Part shown: one piece after another, positions 7,513 to 17,730 of the stretch
Layout: every line of letters starts with the position of its first letter
Position numbering within the stretch: the first letter of the stretch is position 1
Translations under genes and position numbers: made by a program
Notes under the pieces: model-generated
The model's database searches: none
The model's input: only the letters and a program-made list of their open reading frames with translations
Told to the model about the DNA's origin: nothing
Assembly (NCBI RefSeq): GCF_009763805.1
Contig: NZ_CP046804.1
Coordinates: forward strand, 1,736,001-1,800,000
Length of the DNA: 64,000 bases
Reading direction: 5' to 3'
Source: Vibrio cidicii
GTDB taxonomy: Bacteria; Pseudomonadota; Gammaproteobacteria; Enterobacterales; Vibrionaceae

Positions 7513-8150
7513 AAGTGAGTTGAAAGCAGGCCAATCTGCCATGTATCTTATCCGCAAATACGCGGTTGATAAAGAAAGCGCACACACACTGCTGGATTGG
7601 TTTAAACCCTATGAAGATTTTGCGTATCGCGGGATTGGCTCGATTGAAACGCTCAAGGGAAAGAGTAATATTTCCAAAGCGATTATGGCCAAATCGAACT
7701 CACCCTACAGCCAAGATCTTATAGATAAGATGGTGTTGCTTATCAAAGAAGAGCTGCATCACTTTTATCAGGTCCTGGAAATCATGCAAAGCCGTGGGAT
7801 TGAATATCAAAGCATTCCGGCCAGCCGCTATGCAAAAGGTTTGCTCTCACACATGAAAACTCACGAACCTGAAACACTGATTGATAAGTTGATCATCGGT
7901 GGCTATATCGAGGCCCGCTCTTGTGAAACGCTTCGCCAAACTGGCTCCGCACATGGATGATGAAATCGCGAAATTTTACATCTCTTTGCTGCGTTCAGAA
8001 GCAAGGCATTACCAAGATTATCTCTCGCTAGCCGAGCAAATCGCAGGAAGAGATATCAGCGCAAGAATTACCTATTTTGGCGAAATCGAAGCACAGCTAA
8101 TCTCCTCGCCAGATAGTGACTTTAAGTTTCATAGTGGTGTGCCAGCTTAG
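7513..8150 (+). pseudogene. miaE: Resident miaE remnant, 5'-truncated and frameshifted
   Basis: The encoded sequence matches MiaE from about residue 42 (ELKAGQSAMYLIRKYAVD) to the end (HSGVPA). An in-frame TAA at 7506-7508 precedes the homology and no start region exists, so the first 40 or so codons are missing. A second defect is a one-base insertion at 7926-7928: GAAACGC where GAACGC gives CERFAKLAPHM as in the intact copy. That same GAAC to GAAAC change occurs in nine other genes here and may be an artefact. The 5' loss is real and marks the probable right boundary of the island. Confidence 0.88.
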
Positions 8151-8163
8151 GGCATCAGGCATC

Positions 8164-8191
8164 AAAAAAAAGCCCGCGTTTCAGCGGGCTT
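8164..8191. terminator. Terminator between miaE remnant and lipoprotein gene
   Basis: AAGCCCGC (8170-8177) pairs with GCGGGCTT (8184-8191) around GTTTCA. A seven-base A-run on its left serves the leftward lipoprotein gene. Confidence 0.85.
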
Positions 8192-8211
8192 AATATTCCC
8201 GAACTTTACGC

Positions 8212-10725
8212 TTAAGGTGCAATCACTTCCTCTACAATTGGTGTGGCACGTAAAGCCAAGCTCTGGACATAATTCATAACGTTCGTTCTATATACGGTGT
8301 TAGAAGAGCCTTCAGCATTAGCTTTAGACCAGTAAAAGTAGTTTGATTTAGGCTGCTTGCTAAATACTACATCAAAATAGCTACTTTCTGTTAAGAATGC
8401 AGGCGAGAGCTCGCTTAGATCATACTTGAATGTACAAGTCGGTTCATTTTCACCATTAATAATCGTATATGCTGTCACTTCTGCCCCTGTGTTTGAATAA
8501 GCACCGATTGACATAATTGGTGATTGTGAATAAGTACTATAACTATCTAAGCGCAGGCTTGGGCAGCTTTCAGAAAAACGAAGGGTCAACTGAGGGTTTT
8601 CACCAAGCGAATAAGCTACCGTCGCTTTAATATCACGGTGAACCCAAATGTCTTCACCATCAATATTATAGAAATTGCCGTTTGGCGCTTGTACTCTGGC
8701 AATACCTGGGAACACCGTAGAGTTGGCAAAAAAGCTATCAACCAATGGAGAATTTACATCCACTAGAACCATACGTTGTTTACTAAATGGGTTGTCAGCT
8801 GCGGTTCGAATCAAAGCTACTTCACCCGTCGGCTGCTCATCTTCTATCATTTCACCTTCTTCACTCTCTACTTCAACTTTAGTTGTGAGAGCAACAGCAC
8901 TGAAATGGTATTTCTGGTCACCTATCGTCGCAATTAGACCATCGTAATCTTGAGTATAAGAGCCAGCTTCTTGTAGGGGTGCGCTTAAATCACACTTTTC
9001 AAAGTCAGTAACCTTAAACTCAGAGAGCGATATTGTACCGTTTTGGAAAGAAACTAAAGAACACGATTTATAATGCTCCGTTGCTTTTTCGGAGAATAAG
9101 TGACCTTCAAGAACAAAGGTTTTTCCTGAAAGAGCTTTCGCTGTCGTATCTGTGACACTACCAAACACACTAACTTGAGCAACTTCTTCTACAATAGCTG
9201 AGACGACCTGTTCCACCTCACCTTGAGCGGATTTGGCTGAGTATTGAGCTTGAACGGTAATGTGGATTTGAGCACCATTTTTACCCGCTTTAATATAGGC
9301 TACCCACTTATCTAACTCTGCCAGCTTCTCATCCTCAGTTAGCTTTTCATTAGCTACAATGGGATCTGCCAGCTCTGCGATATTCTTTTTTTGCTCCCAT
9401 AGGAAGGGGACGTCACCTGCCAACATCACTTCTATCTCAGAACCTTCAGGCGCCTTAAACAGTGCTTCAAGCTCTTCTTTTGCGACTTCAACTATATGAA
9501 TTTCATCCGCTTTCATTTGCAACGGGAATTTAGCAGAGAGCGCGAGAATACCTTGGTCAAAGGAAGAAGACTTTTCTATTTGAGCATACTGATGTTGAAC
9601 GTCGATATAGTATGGTAGCAGCACATAGTCACCACTTTCATTACTAGAGATCTTAACAATTATCTGATGTGTGCCCACTACTGTTGGTATTCCGCCTAGC
9701 ACCAATTCAAATACATTCGATGGCGTATTTTCTGAATCTTCACCCCCACTCTTATTTACAGTAATAGAAATACCAGCAACGCTTTGAATTTTTTTACCTT
9801 TCATGTCTAATACTTCGATGTTTACATCATCAATATTAGAGAAAAATTCGTTGAGTGATCGACTAGTTGTTGCTGTTTCAGTATTTTTCGTAAAACTGAG
9901 TGATGAGAAGTAAGTATCTATGGCTTCCTTAAGAGCAGGGTTTAAACTAAACTCAACTGCAATATCAACCGATTGAATATAACCAAGCCCATCACCCAAA
10001 TTAACTACTCGGGCTTTTATGTAGTTATTTTTATCGTTCAACTGCTGGTCAGACATTTTATTTGCCGCATCAATAAACTCATTGAGCAGGTCGATGCCCC
10101 ACGAACGATGTCCGTCAGCGAAAGCGTAGCCTAGCGATTTTGCGACCACTGCGAGACGTTGTTCTGCTGGAGTCTGAGCGTTTAAATAATCAAACACAAG
10201 CACATCATCAGTATCTAAATCAACGATATGAGATAAGGCATTAGACACACTTTTTGCTGAGACCGCCAAACTCTCTTCTAGCGACAGCCCATCACGAGCA
10301 GCAAGTTTTTTTGCTTCATCAACAACAATGGTCGTCAATGGCGATACAAAGGTATTTCCTTTTGCTGCTTCAAAAAGTGCACTTTTCGTAATGACTTGAT
10401 CCGGTTTTGAAACTAGCTTTGATTGGTACGCCACCGCTTGAAGAAGAATTGTATGTTCTTTAAAAATACTTTCCGAGATAAAAAAATCACCATTGACCCC
10501 GGTCTTTCCTAGTAACTCTTTCTCTGAAGGGAATCCGTCTCCGTTGATGTCAGCATAAATATTTGCATTAATAAAACGGGTGGTAATTTCGTATCCATTT
10601 GAATCTTTGGTAGTTACTGCCGTATTTTCTGACTTATTCGAAACTGTATTCTCTATATTTTCTTCTGTACTACAACCTGCAAGCAAAATTGCAGGAATCA
10701 GCGTAGATAAAATTTTCTTTTTCAT
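8212..10725 (-). CDS. Large lipoprotein of unknown function
   Basis: 837 residues from the ATG at 10725, chosen because it has GGAG nine bases upstream and gives a clean lipoprotein signal (MKKKILSTLIPAILLAGC); an upstream ATG would add 15 residues before the signal. The acylated Cys is at residue 20. Near residue 50, ADINGDGFPSEKELLG resembles a calcium-binding EF-hand or dockerin loop. The rest is probably a chain of beta-rich surface domains. It is the last gene of a leftward set with a metalloprotease lipoprotein and a beta-barrel, which suggests joint work at the outer membrane. Function unknown. Confidence 0.75.
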   Translation of the reverse strand: MKKKILSTLIPAILLAGCSTEENIENTVSNKSENTAVTTKDSNGYEITTRFINANIYADINGDGFPSEKELLGKTGVNGDFFISESIFKEHTILLQAVAYQSKLVSKPDQVITKSALFEAAKGNTFVSPLTTIVVDEAKKLAARDGLSLEESLAVSAKSVSNALSHIVDLDTDDVLVFDYLNAQTPAEQRLAVVAKSLGYAFADGHRSWGIDLLNEFIDAANKMSDQQLNDKNNYIKARVVNLGDGLGYIQSVDIAVEFSLNPALKEAIDTYFSSLSFTKNTETATTSRSLNEFFSNIDDVNIEVLDMKGKKIQSVAGISITVNKSGGEDSENTPSNVFELVLGGIPTVVGTHQIIVKISSNESGDYVLLPYYIDVQHQYAQIEKSSSFDQGILALSAKFPLQMKADEIHIVEVAKEELEALFKAPEGSEIEVMLAGDVPFLWEQKKNIAELADPIVANEKLTEDEKLAELDKWVAYIKAGKNGAQIHITVQAQYSAKSAQGEVEQVVSAIVEEVAQVSVFGSVTDTTAKALSGKTFVLEGHLFSEKATEHYKSCSLVSFQNGTISLSEFKVTDFEKCDLSAPLQEAGSYTQDYDGLIATIGDQKYHFSAVALTTKVEVESEEGEMIEDEQPTGEVALIRTAADNPFSKQRMVLVDVNSPLVDSFFANSTVFPGIARVQAPNGNFYNIDGEDIWVHRDIKATVAYSLGENPQLTLRFSESCPSLRLDSYSTYSQSPIMSIGAYSNTGAEVTAYTIINGENEPTCTFKYDLSELSPAFLTESSYFDVVFSKQPKSNYFYWSKANAEGSSNTVYRTNVMNYVQSLALRATPIVEEVIAP

Positions 10726-10782
10726 TGTTTGCTCCATGCAAATCTTGTATGGGGATTTATCCCCATACATATCATTAGTCAG

Positions 10783-13700
10783 TTAAAAGATTGAAAATGA
10801 GCTATCTTCATCTACGATAACAAGATTGCGTAGACCTTTTTCATCAACCGCTTCCAACCGCAATTTTTCATTACCAAAGTTTCTATCTAAATAGCTTTTG
10901 ATTGAAGCTTCTGAGACTCGGTAAATAGCATCTAAAGAAGCGACCTGCGCTTCATAGTTCGCCAAATATGTTGGCGTAACTAGCGCTAAAGTATTATTTG
11001 CATTCCACAGTCCATCATACGCTAGTGCAGATTGGATCGCTGGCGAATACAGATTGCTTTGATCACTCTTGTCATTGCTAAACATACAACCCATCTCACC
11101 TAAAGCGAAGCAGCTGCCTGTCCAAACCATGTCTCCAGAAGCAATAAGTTTATCTCTTGCCTCCCATAAATGACCATAAGTAATAAAGCCAGGATATGAA
11201 GCCTCAAACTCATTTTTCAAAGCTGCTATCCATTTAGCCGTACCCGATTTGCCGTTGCGAAGTGTAGAGACAGCAGCATCGCTGGCTAAAGCAGCCTGCA
11301 AAACGCCATCATCTGTGGACTGTTGTGCAGCAGCGCCAATCAAGCCATTGAGATGTGTAGCACGCCCGACTAAATGTTCGTTTAGCTCAGAACGGCTATA
11401 CTGAGAAATAATAAAGATATCCGATTTTTTAATCTCTTTAATCATTTGCTCTGCTAAAACGTTAGACTCATCGGCATAGTAAGTTTTGCCCAAGATATCA
11501 ATTTTCTGTGTATATCCGGGAAGGTAATCCTCACTAATAGATATATAGCGCCCCATCTCATACGCTTCAGGTTTGTAATCATCCGTGCGGAAACTGTCGT
11601 ACTTGTAAATTGAATACAAGAAGCTTTTCGCTGCCGATGTACCACCACTACGATTGGTGCCGTACCAACGGTTCAAAATCCACGAAAGCCGACTTGGTGT
11701 CGCTCGTATCTCTGAACTATTCCACTGTGGATCGTAGCTGATGCCTGGTACTGCGTTACCATTTGCATCTACAAAAACATACGGTTCGGCTATGTGACCA
11801 AATTCCTTAGCTAGTTCTGATGCTTTAGGAAGAGGCTTACCCGTAGCCCAATGATCTACCAGAGCTTTCATTTCATCTCGAACTCCAGGCAAATCAATCA
11901 GAGCAAAGTCTACACCTCGCAAACCAGATGGTTGGAACAAGCTTTCAATCGCTAAAAGTTTATCCATCCAAATACCAAGGTGCTCGACTTCATAGCCAAT
12001 ATACGAAGCGTCTTCCTCACTCGGACGATTACTAAATGTCACTTTATTCAAGAAATCGCCATGTTTAGACTCTGCTACAACGCTGTAAGCAAATCGGTAT
12101 GAATTTCCGTTTGTAGGGCTGGTATAGTAGCGGTACCCACTTTCTACTGCTGCTTTCAGATCAGTATCAAAACACGACTCTGGCAGCTTGAACTTCGAGG
12201 TATAAACCTCACCAGCTACTTGCCCTGCGAGCCAGTTAGTAGAACTCAAAGGCCAATCTGAATTGCCAGACCAGTTTTCTAAATAAGAACCATCAGCTTG
12301 TTTCAGTTCTTGCTTAGTATGCAAGATACACTGCTTCTCAGGAGTCTTCAGAATGTCCAAGTAGAAATAGGCTTGTTTGTATGCTGCTTTAGCAACGTCA
12401 CACGTCGCTTGTTTTGTTGCCGTACTGACATCAGAGCAAGCCAGAGCTGGAGTCTGGTAGTCCCCAGTAAAATAAGCTTGGTAATAATCATCAACCACCA
12501 TATTCATTCTACCGAATGAATTCCACGTGCTGAAAAGTTTGCTCAAATAGCGGTTGTTTTCGTTAAACTCCAAGCGGTTTCGGCGAGAGTTGACCAGATC
12601 AGAGCGAGTTTCGTAGCGTTCGATGTAGGCATCCGTAATCGCTTCTATTGACGTCCCTTCATCAAAGACTAGACAGCCCGTTTCTGTCGTCGCACGCCCT
12701 CTACCATCCGTACAATAGCCAAATTCTTTCAGTTGCAAACCTTGAGACTGCAATTCATAACCTTGTTCTAAACTGGCAAGTGCAGAAGGTTGTGACAAAT
12801 CTGAACGTTTCACTTTGTCAAGGGGAGCGAGATCAATAAACTTGATCTGAGACTCATCACGTTTAACCACCAAGATTTCTTCTTTTGTCTGGCTGTCTTC
12901 ATCGATTTCTGGGTGAACTTCGACTTTACGTTGGTAGGCGAAACGAAGTGCAGCGCGGTCATACAAACCATAAGCAGGATGCACGTTGATCTCTGATGGC
13001 GTGTAGTCCATGATTGATGACGTAGCTGATACTCCTTTTAAACCAAGTGATTTAGCTTGAGCTTCAGTAAAGAAGTTGTCACCATCAAACGAGCCTTTGA
13101 AGTTATGTCGTAAACCAAGGTTGTGGCCCACCTCATGCACGAGGGTGGTTAGATATTGGTGAGTAGAAATTGCTCGACTGATTTTCGCACGTTGTGCTAA
13201 GTCCAACTCATCCCACGTCTTAAGCTTGCGAGCATCTACTGGCACTGAACTGTCGACAAACATGCCTTCTTCAAAAAAGTCCAGCTCTGTAATATCGGTT
13301 TTATGAGCGACCATGCTTGCGGAAATACCAGCATATTCCGCTGGGAACATGTTGTTCGCCATCATTTGTTCAAGTGCGGTTTTTCTTGAAAGAATATCCG
13401 TTTCTTGAAGTGATTCATCTTCAGCAATTGTCTCGCTATATTGTTCCTGAGCTTTGAAAATACTTTTTTGTAATTCTTCAATACTCGCAGGCTGACCAAC
13501 TATTGAGTTCTCTGTCAAGTTAACCAGTTGAAGTTCTTCCGTTAAAGGCGTGGACGATTGCAATCCATATGACTTAACATCTTCAGGCTTTGCTAACTCT
13601 TTTTTGTTATATAGCTCAGCAAGCTCATCCCATGCTGTGCCAACACCCATTTGTGCTACACCCGGATACATAATGGTATAAGCACTGAGAATTTCGCCCG

Positions 13701-14878
13701 TTAACGGATTCGAGGTACTTGGACCAAAACCCAGCAAACCAGATTCACTTGCTTCAGGAACGATATGAATCACATTTGTACGCACATCGCCAACCCGAAC
13801 ATTACTCGGTTTCTGTGGCATCTTTGTTTACTAAGACTAATTCTGGTACGAGTCTTCCATTTGGAGAAAACTTATCAACCAAACTTTTGTTGATGTACTC
13901 GAAGCCCTTCACTGTGGCATCTAGCCAAACTTTGTTAACCAAATTGCCATTGGCATCCTTGCGAAAGAATTCGTCACTTAAATAGTATTCGATTTTTTCT
14001 TTACGCGGGTCAAAGCGGTTAACGAGATAGCCTTCATAGCCTTTTTGATTCTCAATGTAGTTTGGATCCAGCTTTTCGTATGCAGTTTTAAAAAAGCCAA
14101 ACCGATGATGTTCTGAAAGATCGTAGTGGATAGGTTGGTAGCCTTTCGAAGCAACAACATCTAAACGCACAAGAGAAAAGAACTCTGTCGCTGTTTCTGG
14201 CTGTCCATTACGCCCGACTAAATTGTGCTCGTATTCAATATTGATGACTCCATTCTTGGGGTTAAACTCCACATGAGTCACTGTCGTCTCTTTTTTATCT
14301 TCCAAATAATATTTGAATAGATACTGAGCATCATCAATAGTCACTGTTTCAAAATCCGGCGTAAAATGTGTTTTTTGCCACCAACGCACATTAGGATCAG
14401 AAACTTCAGTTTCTTTGTTAGTACAATCGCCATATGAGTCTTCATCACACTCATAGGATTCATATTCCCCACTGAGGCTGAAAAGTCTACGGTTTACGTT
14501 TTGACGTTGTTCAAAACGTGTCACTTCTCCTTCGAAGCTAATATCGCCCTCTAGGAGATCACCCACCAAACCATCTTTGGTCAATTTAAGCTGAATCAAA
14601 CGCTCACCATTAATATAATCATACATATATGGTGTCGTTCCAGACGTGCGAGAAACATCGCCAAGTGATTGTTGGAATATCCAAATACCATCTAGTGGGA
14701 TTTCATATGCGTCTCTTTCGTTCGCGGCTTGAATTTTAATAGGCGAATTAGATGTAATATTAGCAATCGTTGTTTGATTACTGTCTTTATCCAAATATTC
14801 ATATGCTTGATCATCTGCACCGCACCCCGCTAATGCGAGAGCGATAGCCGATGCTAACACCACTTTCCTAAATGTCAT
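10783..14878 (-). pseudogene. Lipoprotein zinc metalloprotease, split by one frameshift
   Basis: Two overlapping reading frames (14878-13802 and 13821-10783) together encode one protein. The first opens with a lipoprotein signal (MTFRKVVLASAIALALAGC). The second holds the metzincin zinc site HEVGHNLGLRH near 13107-13140, followed by NFKGS and SSIMDY (Met-turn), as in large bacterial zinc-dependent metalloproteases. Dropping one base from GAAACC at 13808-13813 joins the frames as DATEPSNVRVGDVRT and gives 1364 residues. The insertion is the same GAAC to GAAAC change seen elsewhere, so the gene is probably intact in the cell. Substrate unknown; likely acts at the cell surface or periplasm. Confidence 0.82.
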
Positions 14879-14908
14879 GTTTGTGTCCTATTTTTTAATT
14901 GTTACTTC

Positions 14909-15775
14909 CTAGAAGGAAAATGTTAACGTCGCTATATATGATGCTTTGTCTTGGTCGAAAAGATCGATATTACCTAACGTACCCCGTTCAGCATCTTGAT
15001 ACGCTCCTGAGGTGGCTGCTTCCAAAGACGCAGACCAGTTATCACTAAAGCTATACGCCCCCCAAATAGAGACTCCATAACTCCAACTTGATCGTCTTGT
15101 TCCTTGATAACTTATTGTATTTCCACCAAGAATGGATACTCCCGAAGAAAAGGATTCCCATGATTTGCTTGCACTAGTAGACAGCGAATATGTCCACTCG
15201 GTAAGTGACTTACCGCCAGCTGTTTTATATTTATGGAAATTCTTTCTCAAACGAGGAGAAATACTAAAGTTAATGTCCCACGCTGTTAGCGTGACAGGAA
15301 CCGAAAGACGAAACGCTGTTTGCAATTCGTCTTTTTCAGAGGATTCGGAGGTCGGAATAGTGAATTGTCCACTTGCGCCAATTTTTCCAGTCTCACCAAA
15401 ATTGTAGAGATTCGAATAGCTCAGACCTAGAACAGAATCCGTCGCATAAGTGCCGGTTTCGTCCTCAAAGGCTCGATATCCACCAGTCGAAAAGTAAACT
15501 TTGGTGTTGCTAGATAGCTTATAGCTTAGATCACCACTCCAAGAGAGATTGCGAACAGAACGATGATCATCTTTGTTGTAAATGTTTGTATCGTAAGATA
15601 GAGAGACGGCTCCACTCACATTACAAACAAAACAAGATGCGCTCTCTTCAGTTTGGGTCGATTCTGCCCCGCTGTTGTCAACCGTATTATCCTCATCGGC
15701 CAAGGCTGAGGTTGAGAATAATGCGGCTAATATCACAGCAAGTGGCGTCACCTTCCACTTTGTTGTGTGCTGCAT
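14909..15775 (-). CDS. Outer-membrane beta-barrel protein
   Basis: 288 residues with a Sec signal peptide ending ALA-DE near residue 27. The mature part shows alternating amphipathic strands (SGDLSYKLSSNTKVYFSTGG, GVSIWGAYSFSDNWSASLEAA) and ends in Phe (IATLTFSF), the usual outer-membrane targeting signature. A CFVC pair lies near the mature N-terminus. It is first in a leftward set: 30 bases to the metalloprotease gene, which is 57 bases from the lipoprotein gene. It may be a channel or partner for that protease. No specific family recognised. Confidence 0.72.
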   Translation of the reverse strand: MQHTTKWKVTPLAVILAALFSTSALADEDNTVDNSGAESTQTEESASCFVCNVSGAVSLSYDTNIYNKDDHRSVRNLSWSGDLSYKLSSNTKVYFSTGGYRAFEDETGTYATDSVLGLSYSNLYNFGETGKIGASGQFTIPTSESSEKDELQTAFRLSVPVTLTAWDINFSISPRLRKNFHKYKTAGGKSLTEWTYSLSTSASKSWESFSSGVSILGGNTISYQGTRRSSWSYGVSIWGAYSFSDNWSASLEAATSGAYQDAERGTLGNIDLFDQDKASYIATLTFSF

Positions 15776-15796
15776 ACTTTTTAACTTCCATGAAAA

Positions 15797-15820
15797 TTAA
15801 GTTTATTAGAATAAACTTAA
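15797..15820. promoter_or_regulatory. 24-bp palindrome over the promoter of the barrel-metalloprotease locus
   Basis: TTAAGTTTATT and AATAAACTTAA form perfect 11-bp arms with a 2-base spacer, 22 bases before the barrel start codon. TTGATA (minus strand, 15838-15833) with TTTATT 17 bases on would place the -10 element inside the palindrome. That arrangement fits a repressor operator. Confidence 0.5.
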
Positions 15821-16006
15821 AGTTAAACAGTTTATCAATTTTAAAATGCACGTGTCCTTCGTGGCATAATAACCTCGATAAACCTCTTAACCGCAAAGCG
15901 TATCTTTGCGATTAAATCCTTATTCATTTTTTACTAATGTAACTAATGCTAAATCAATTGAAATAAATCTGTATTTTAAAAAAACACTTCGGCTTATATA
16001 GCTTCG

Positions 16007-16837
16007 CTAGGAAATTTTCCGAGGGAGTTCTCGCTTTTTCTTTCTATACTTTGGATGAGTAATTGGTATAGCAGAAAGTAATTTCTTTGTATATTCATTT
16101 TGTGGATTATCATACAGTTCAATCGATTTTCCGTATTCCACGATTTTTCCAAAGTACATGACGGCAACATTATCGGATACTTGTCTCACTACTGATAAAT
16201 CATGAGAGATAAATATCATGGCCAGATTCATTTCTTGCTGCAGTCTTAAGAGTAAATTAATAATTTGTGCCTGTACGGAAACATCCAACGCCGATACAGA
16301 TTCATCACAAATAAGTAATTTAGGTTTAAGCGCAATGGCTCGGGCAATACCAATACGTTGACGCTGCCCACCAGAAAACTCATGCGGATAACGGCTGACC
16401 GCATTCGCTGGTAGACCGACTTTTTCAAGTAGTTCAACTACCCACTGTTTACGCTCCGCCGCCGTGCCCACTTTATGGATAATAAACGGCTCTTCCAATA
16501 TCATGCCTATGGTATGGCGTTGATTGAGCGACTCGAGCGGATCTTGAAAAACAATCTGCATCTCTTTACGCAAAGGACGCATCTCTTTCGGGCTGAGTTG
16601 GGTAATATCCCGCCCTTCAAAATAGATTTTGCCTTCAGTGGGCTCGAATAATTTTAAAATGGTTCGGCCCAAGGTGCTTTTACCACACCCTGATTCGCCC
16701 ACGAGACCAAGCGTTTCACCACGTTTAACCGAAAGAGATACCCCATCAACGGCTTTGACAGTGTACCCTTTGGCAAACAATTTTTTACCCGAAACAAAGT
16801 GTTGCTTGAGATTGTCGATTCTCAATATCTCTTCCAT
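16007..16837 (-). CDS. Peptide ABC transporter ATP-binding protein, second ATPase
   Basis: OppF/YejF-type ATPase of about 276 residues. Walker [11 protein letters not shown]-loop QIVFQDP, signature [14 protein letters not shown], Walker B LLICDES (Ser where Glu is more usual at the end, followed by VSALDVS) and the H-loop ISHDLSVV are all visible. The ATG at 16837 has AGGGGG at good distance and follows the stop of the first ATPase by two bases; a GTG at 16843 is an alternative. In E. coli YejF both ATPases are fused, but here they are separate genes. It energises import of peptides by the upstream permeases. Confidence 0.85.
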   Translation of the reverse strand: MEEILRIDNLKQHFVSGKKLFAKGYTVKAVDGVSLSVKRGETLGLVGESGCGKSTLGRTILKLFEPTEGKIYFEGRDITQLSPKEMRPLRKEMQIVFQDPLESLNQRHTIGMILEEPFIIHKVGTAAERKQWVVELLEKVGLPANAVSRYPHEFSGGQRQRIGIARAIALKPKLLICDESVSALDVSVQAQIINLLLRLQQEMNLAMIFISHDLSVVRQVSDNVAVMYFGKIVEYGKSIELYDNPQNEYTKKLLSAIPITHPKYRKKKRELPRKIS

Positions 16838-16839
16838 GA

Positions 16840-17707
16840 TCACCCCCTGAACTCGGGAAATTTGCTGATATCAATGGGTTTAATCTCAATCAACTGTTTA
16901 GGGGCATGCTCTAGGCTCGGCATGAGCCCCATTAAGCGCTCTGTGTACGGGTGCTTGGGTGCATCAAACAGTTCAAAGACGTCCGCATACTCGACGATTT
17001 TCCCTGCATACATGACCGCGACATCGTCACAAATCTCCGCTACCACCCCGAGATCGTGAGTGATAAAAACGACAGCCATGCCCGTTTCCTGTTGCAACTC
17101 ATTGATCAGATCAAGAATTGATGCTTGTACAGTCACATCCAGCGCTGTAGTCGGTTCATCACAGATCAATATTTCAGGTTTGCAAGCCAACGCCATGGCG
17201 ATCATGACACGTTGTCTCATGCCGCCAGAGAGGTTATGGGGATACTCATCCAAGCGCTTCTCCGGCATCGGGATATGCACTTTTTTCAGCATCTCTAATG
17301 CATGACTGCGGCGCTCACTGCGGCTCAATTCCGGGCGGTGCAGTTTAAGCACTTCCATCAATTGTTTGCCGACCGTGTGCACTGGGTTTCAGCGCCGTCA
17401 TAGGGTCTTGGAAGATGATAGAAATGCGATCACCACGCATGGCGTACATTTCTTGTGCCGGGAGCGCAGCCAAGTTTTTCCCACGATAAAGGATCTCGCC
17501 GCCGATGATCCGCCCGTAAGGTTTCGGTAACAACCCCATGATGGACATCGAGGTGACACTTTTACCGCATCCTGACTCCCCCACTAGGCCCAGTGTGCGG
17601 CCTTTTTTGACATCAAAACTGACGCCATGCAGCACTTGCACAGGCCCGCTGTCTGTTAGAAATTCAGTCTCTAAGTTTCTGACACTTAGTACAACTTCAC
17701 TGTCCAT
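16840..17707 (-). pseudogene. Peptide ABC transporter ATP-binding protein, first ATPase, frameshifted
   Basis: Two frames (17707-17345 and 17382-16840) make one OppD/YejF-type ATPase of 288 residues. The first holds Walker [10 protein letters not shown] and [10 protein letters not shown]; the second holds the signature LSGGMRQRVMIAMA, Walker B ILICDEP and the H-loop ITHDLGVV. The break is GAAACCC (17386-17390 on the plus strand as GTTTC). Removing one A gives [14 protein letters not shown], the usual sequence. Same insertion class as nine other genes, so probably a sequence error. It pairs with the following ATPase gene. Confidence 0.85.
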
Positions 17708-17730
17708 CTTCCTGACCCTATATCCTTTAG

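Noticed and set aside
13802..13821. Programmed frameshifting as explanation for the split metalloprotease and other genes
   Set aside because: No shared slippery heptamer and pseudoknot; the breaks all share only GAAAC and lie in unrelated housekeeping genes.
16007..17707. A fused YejF with both ATPases in one chain
   Set aside because: After repairing the frameshift, a stop still separates the two ATPases and the second has its own ribosome binding site, so they are two genes.
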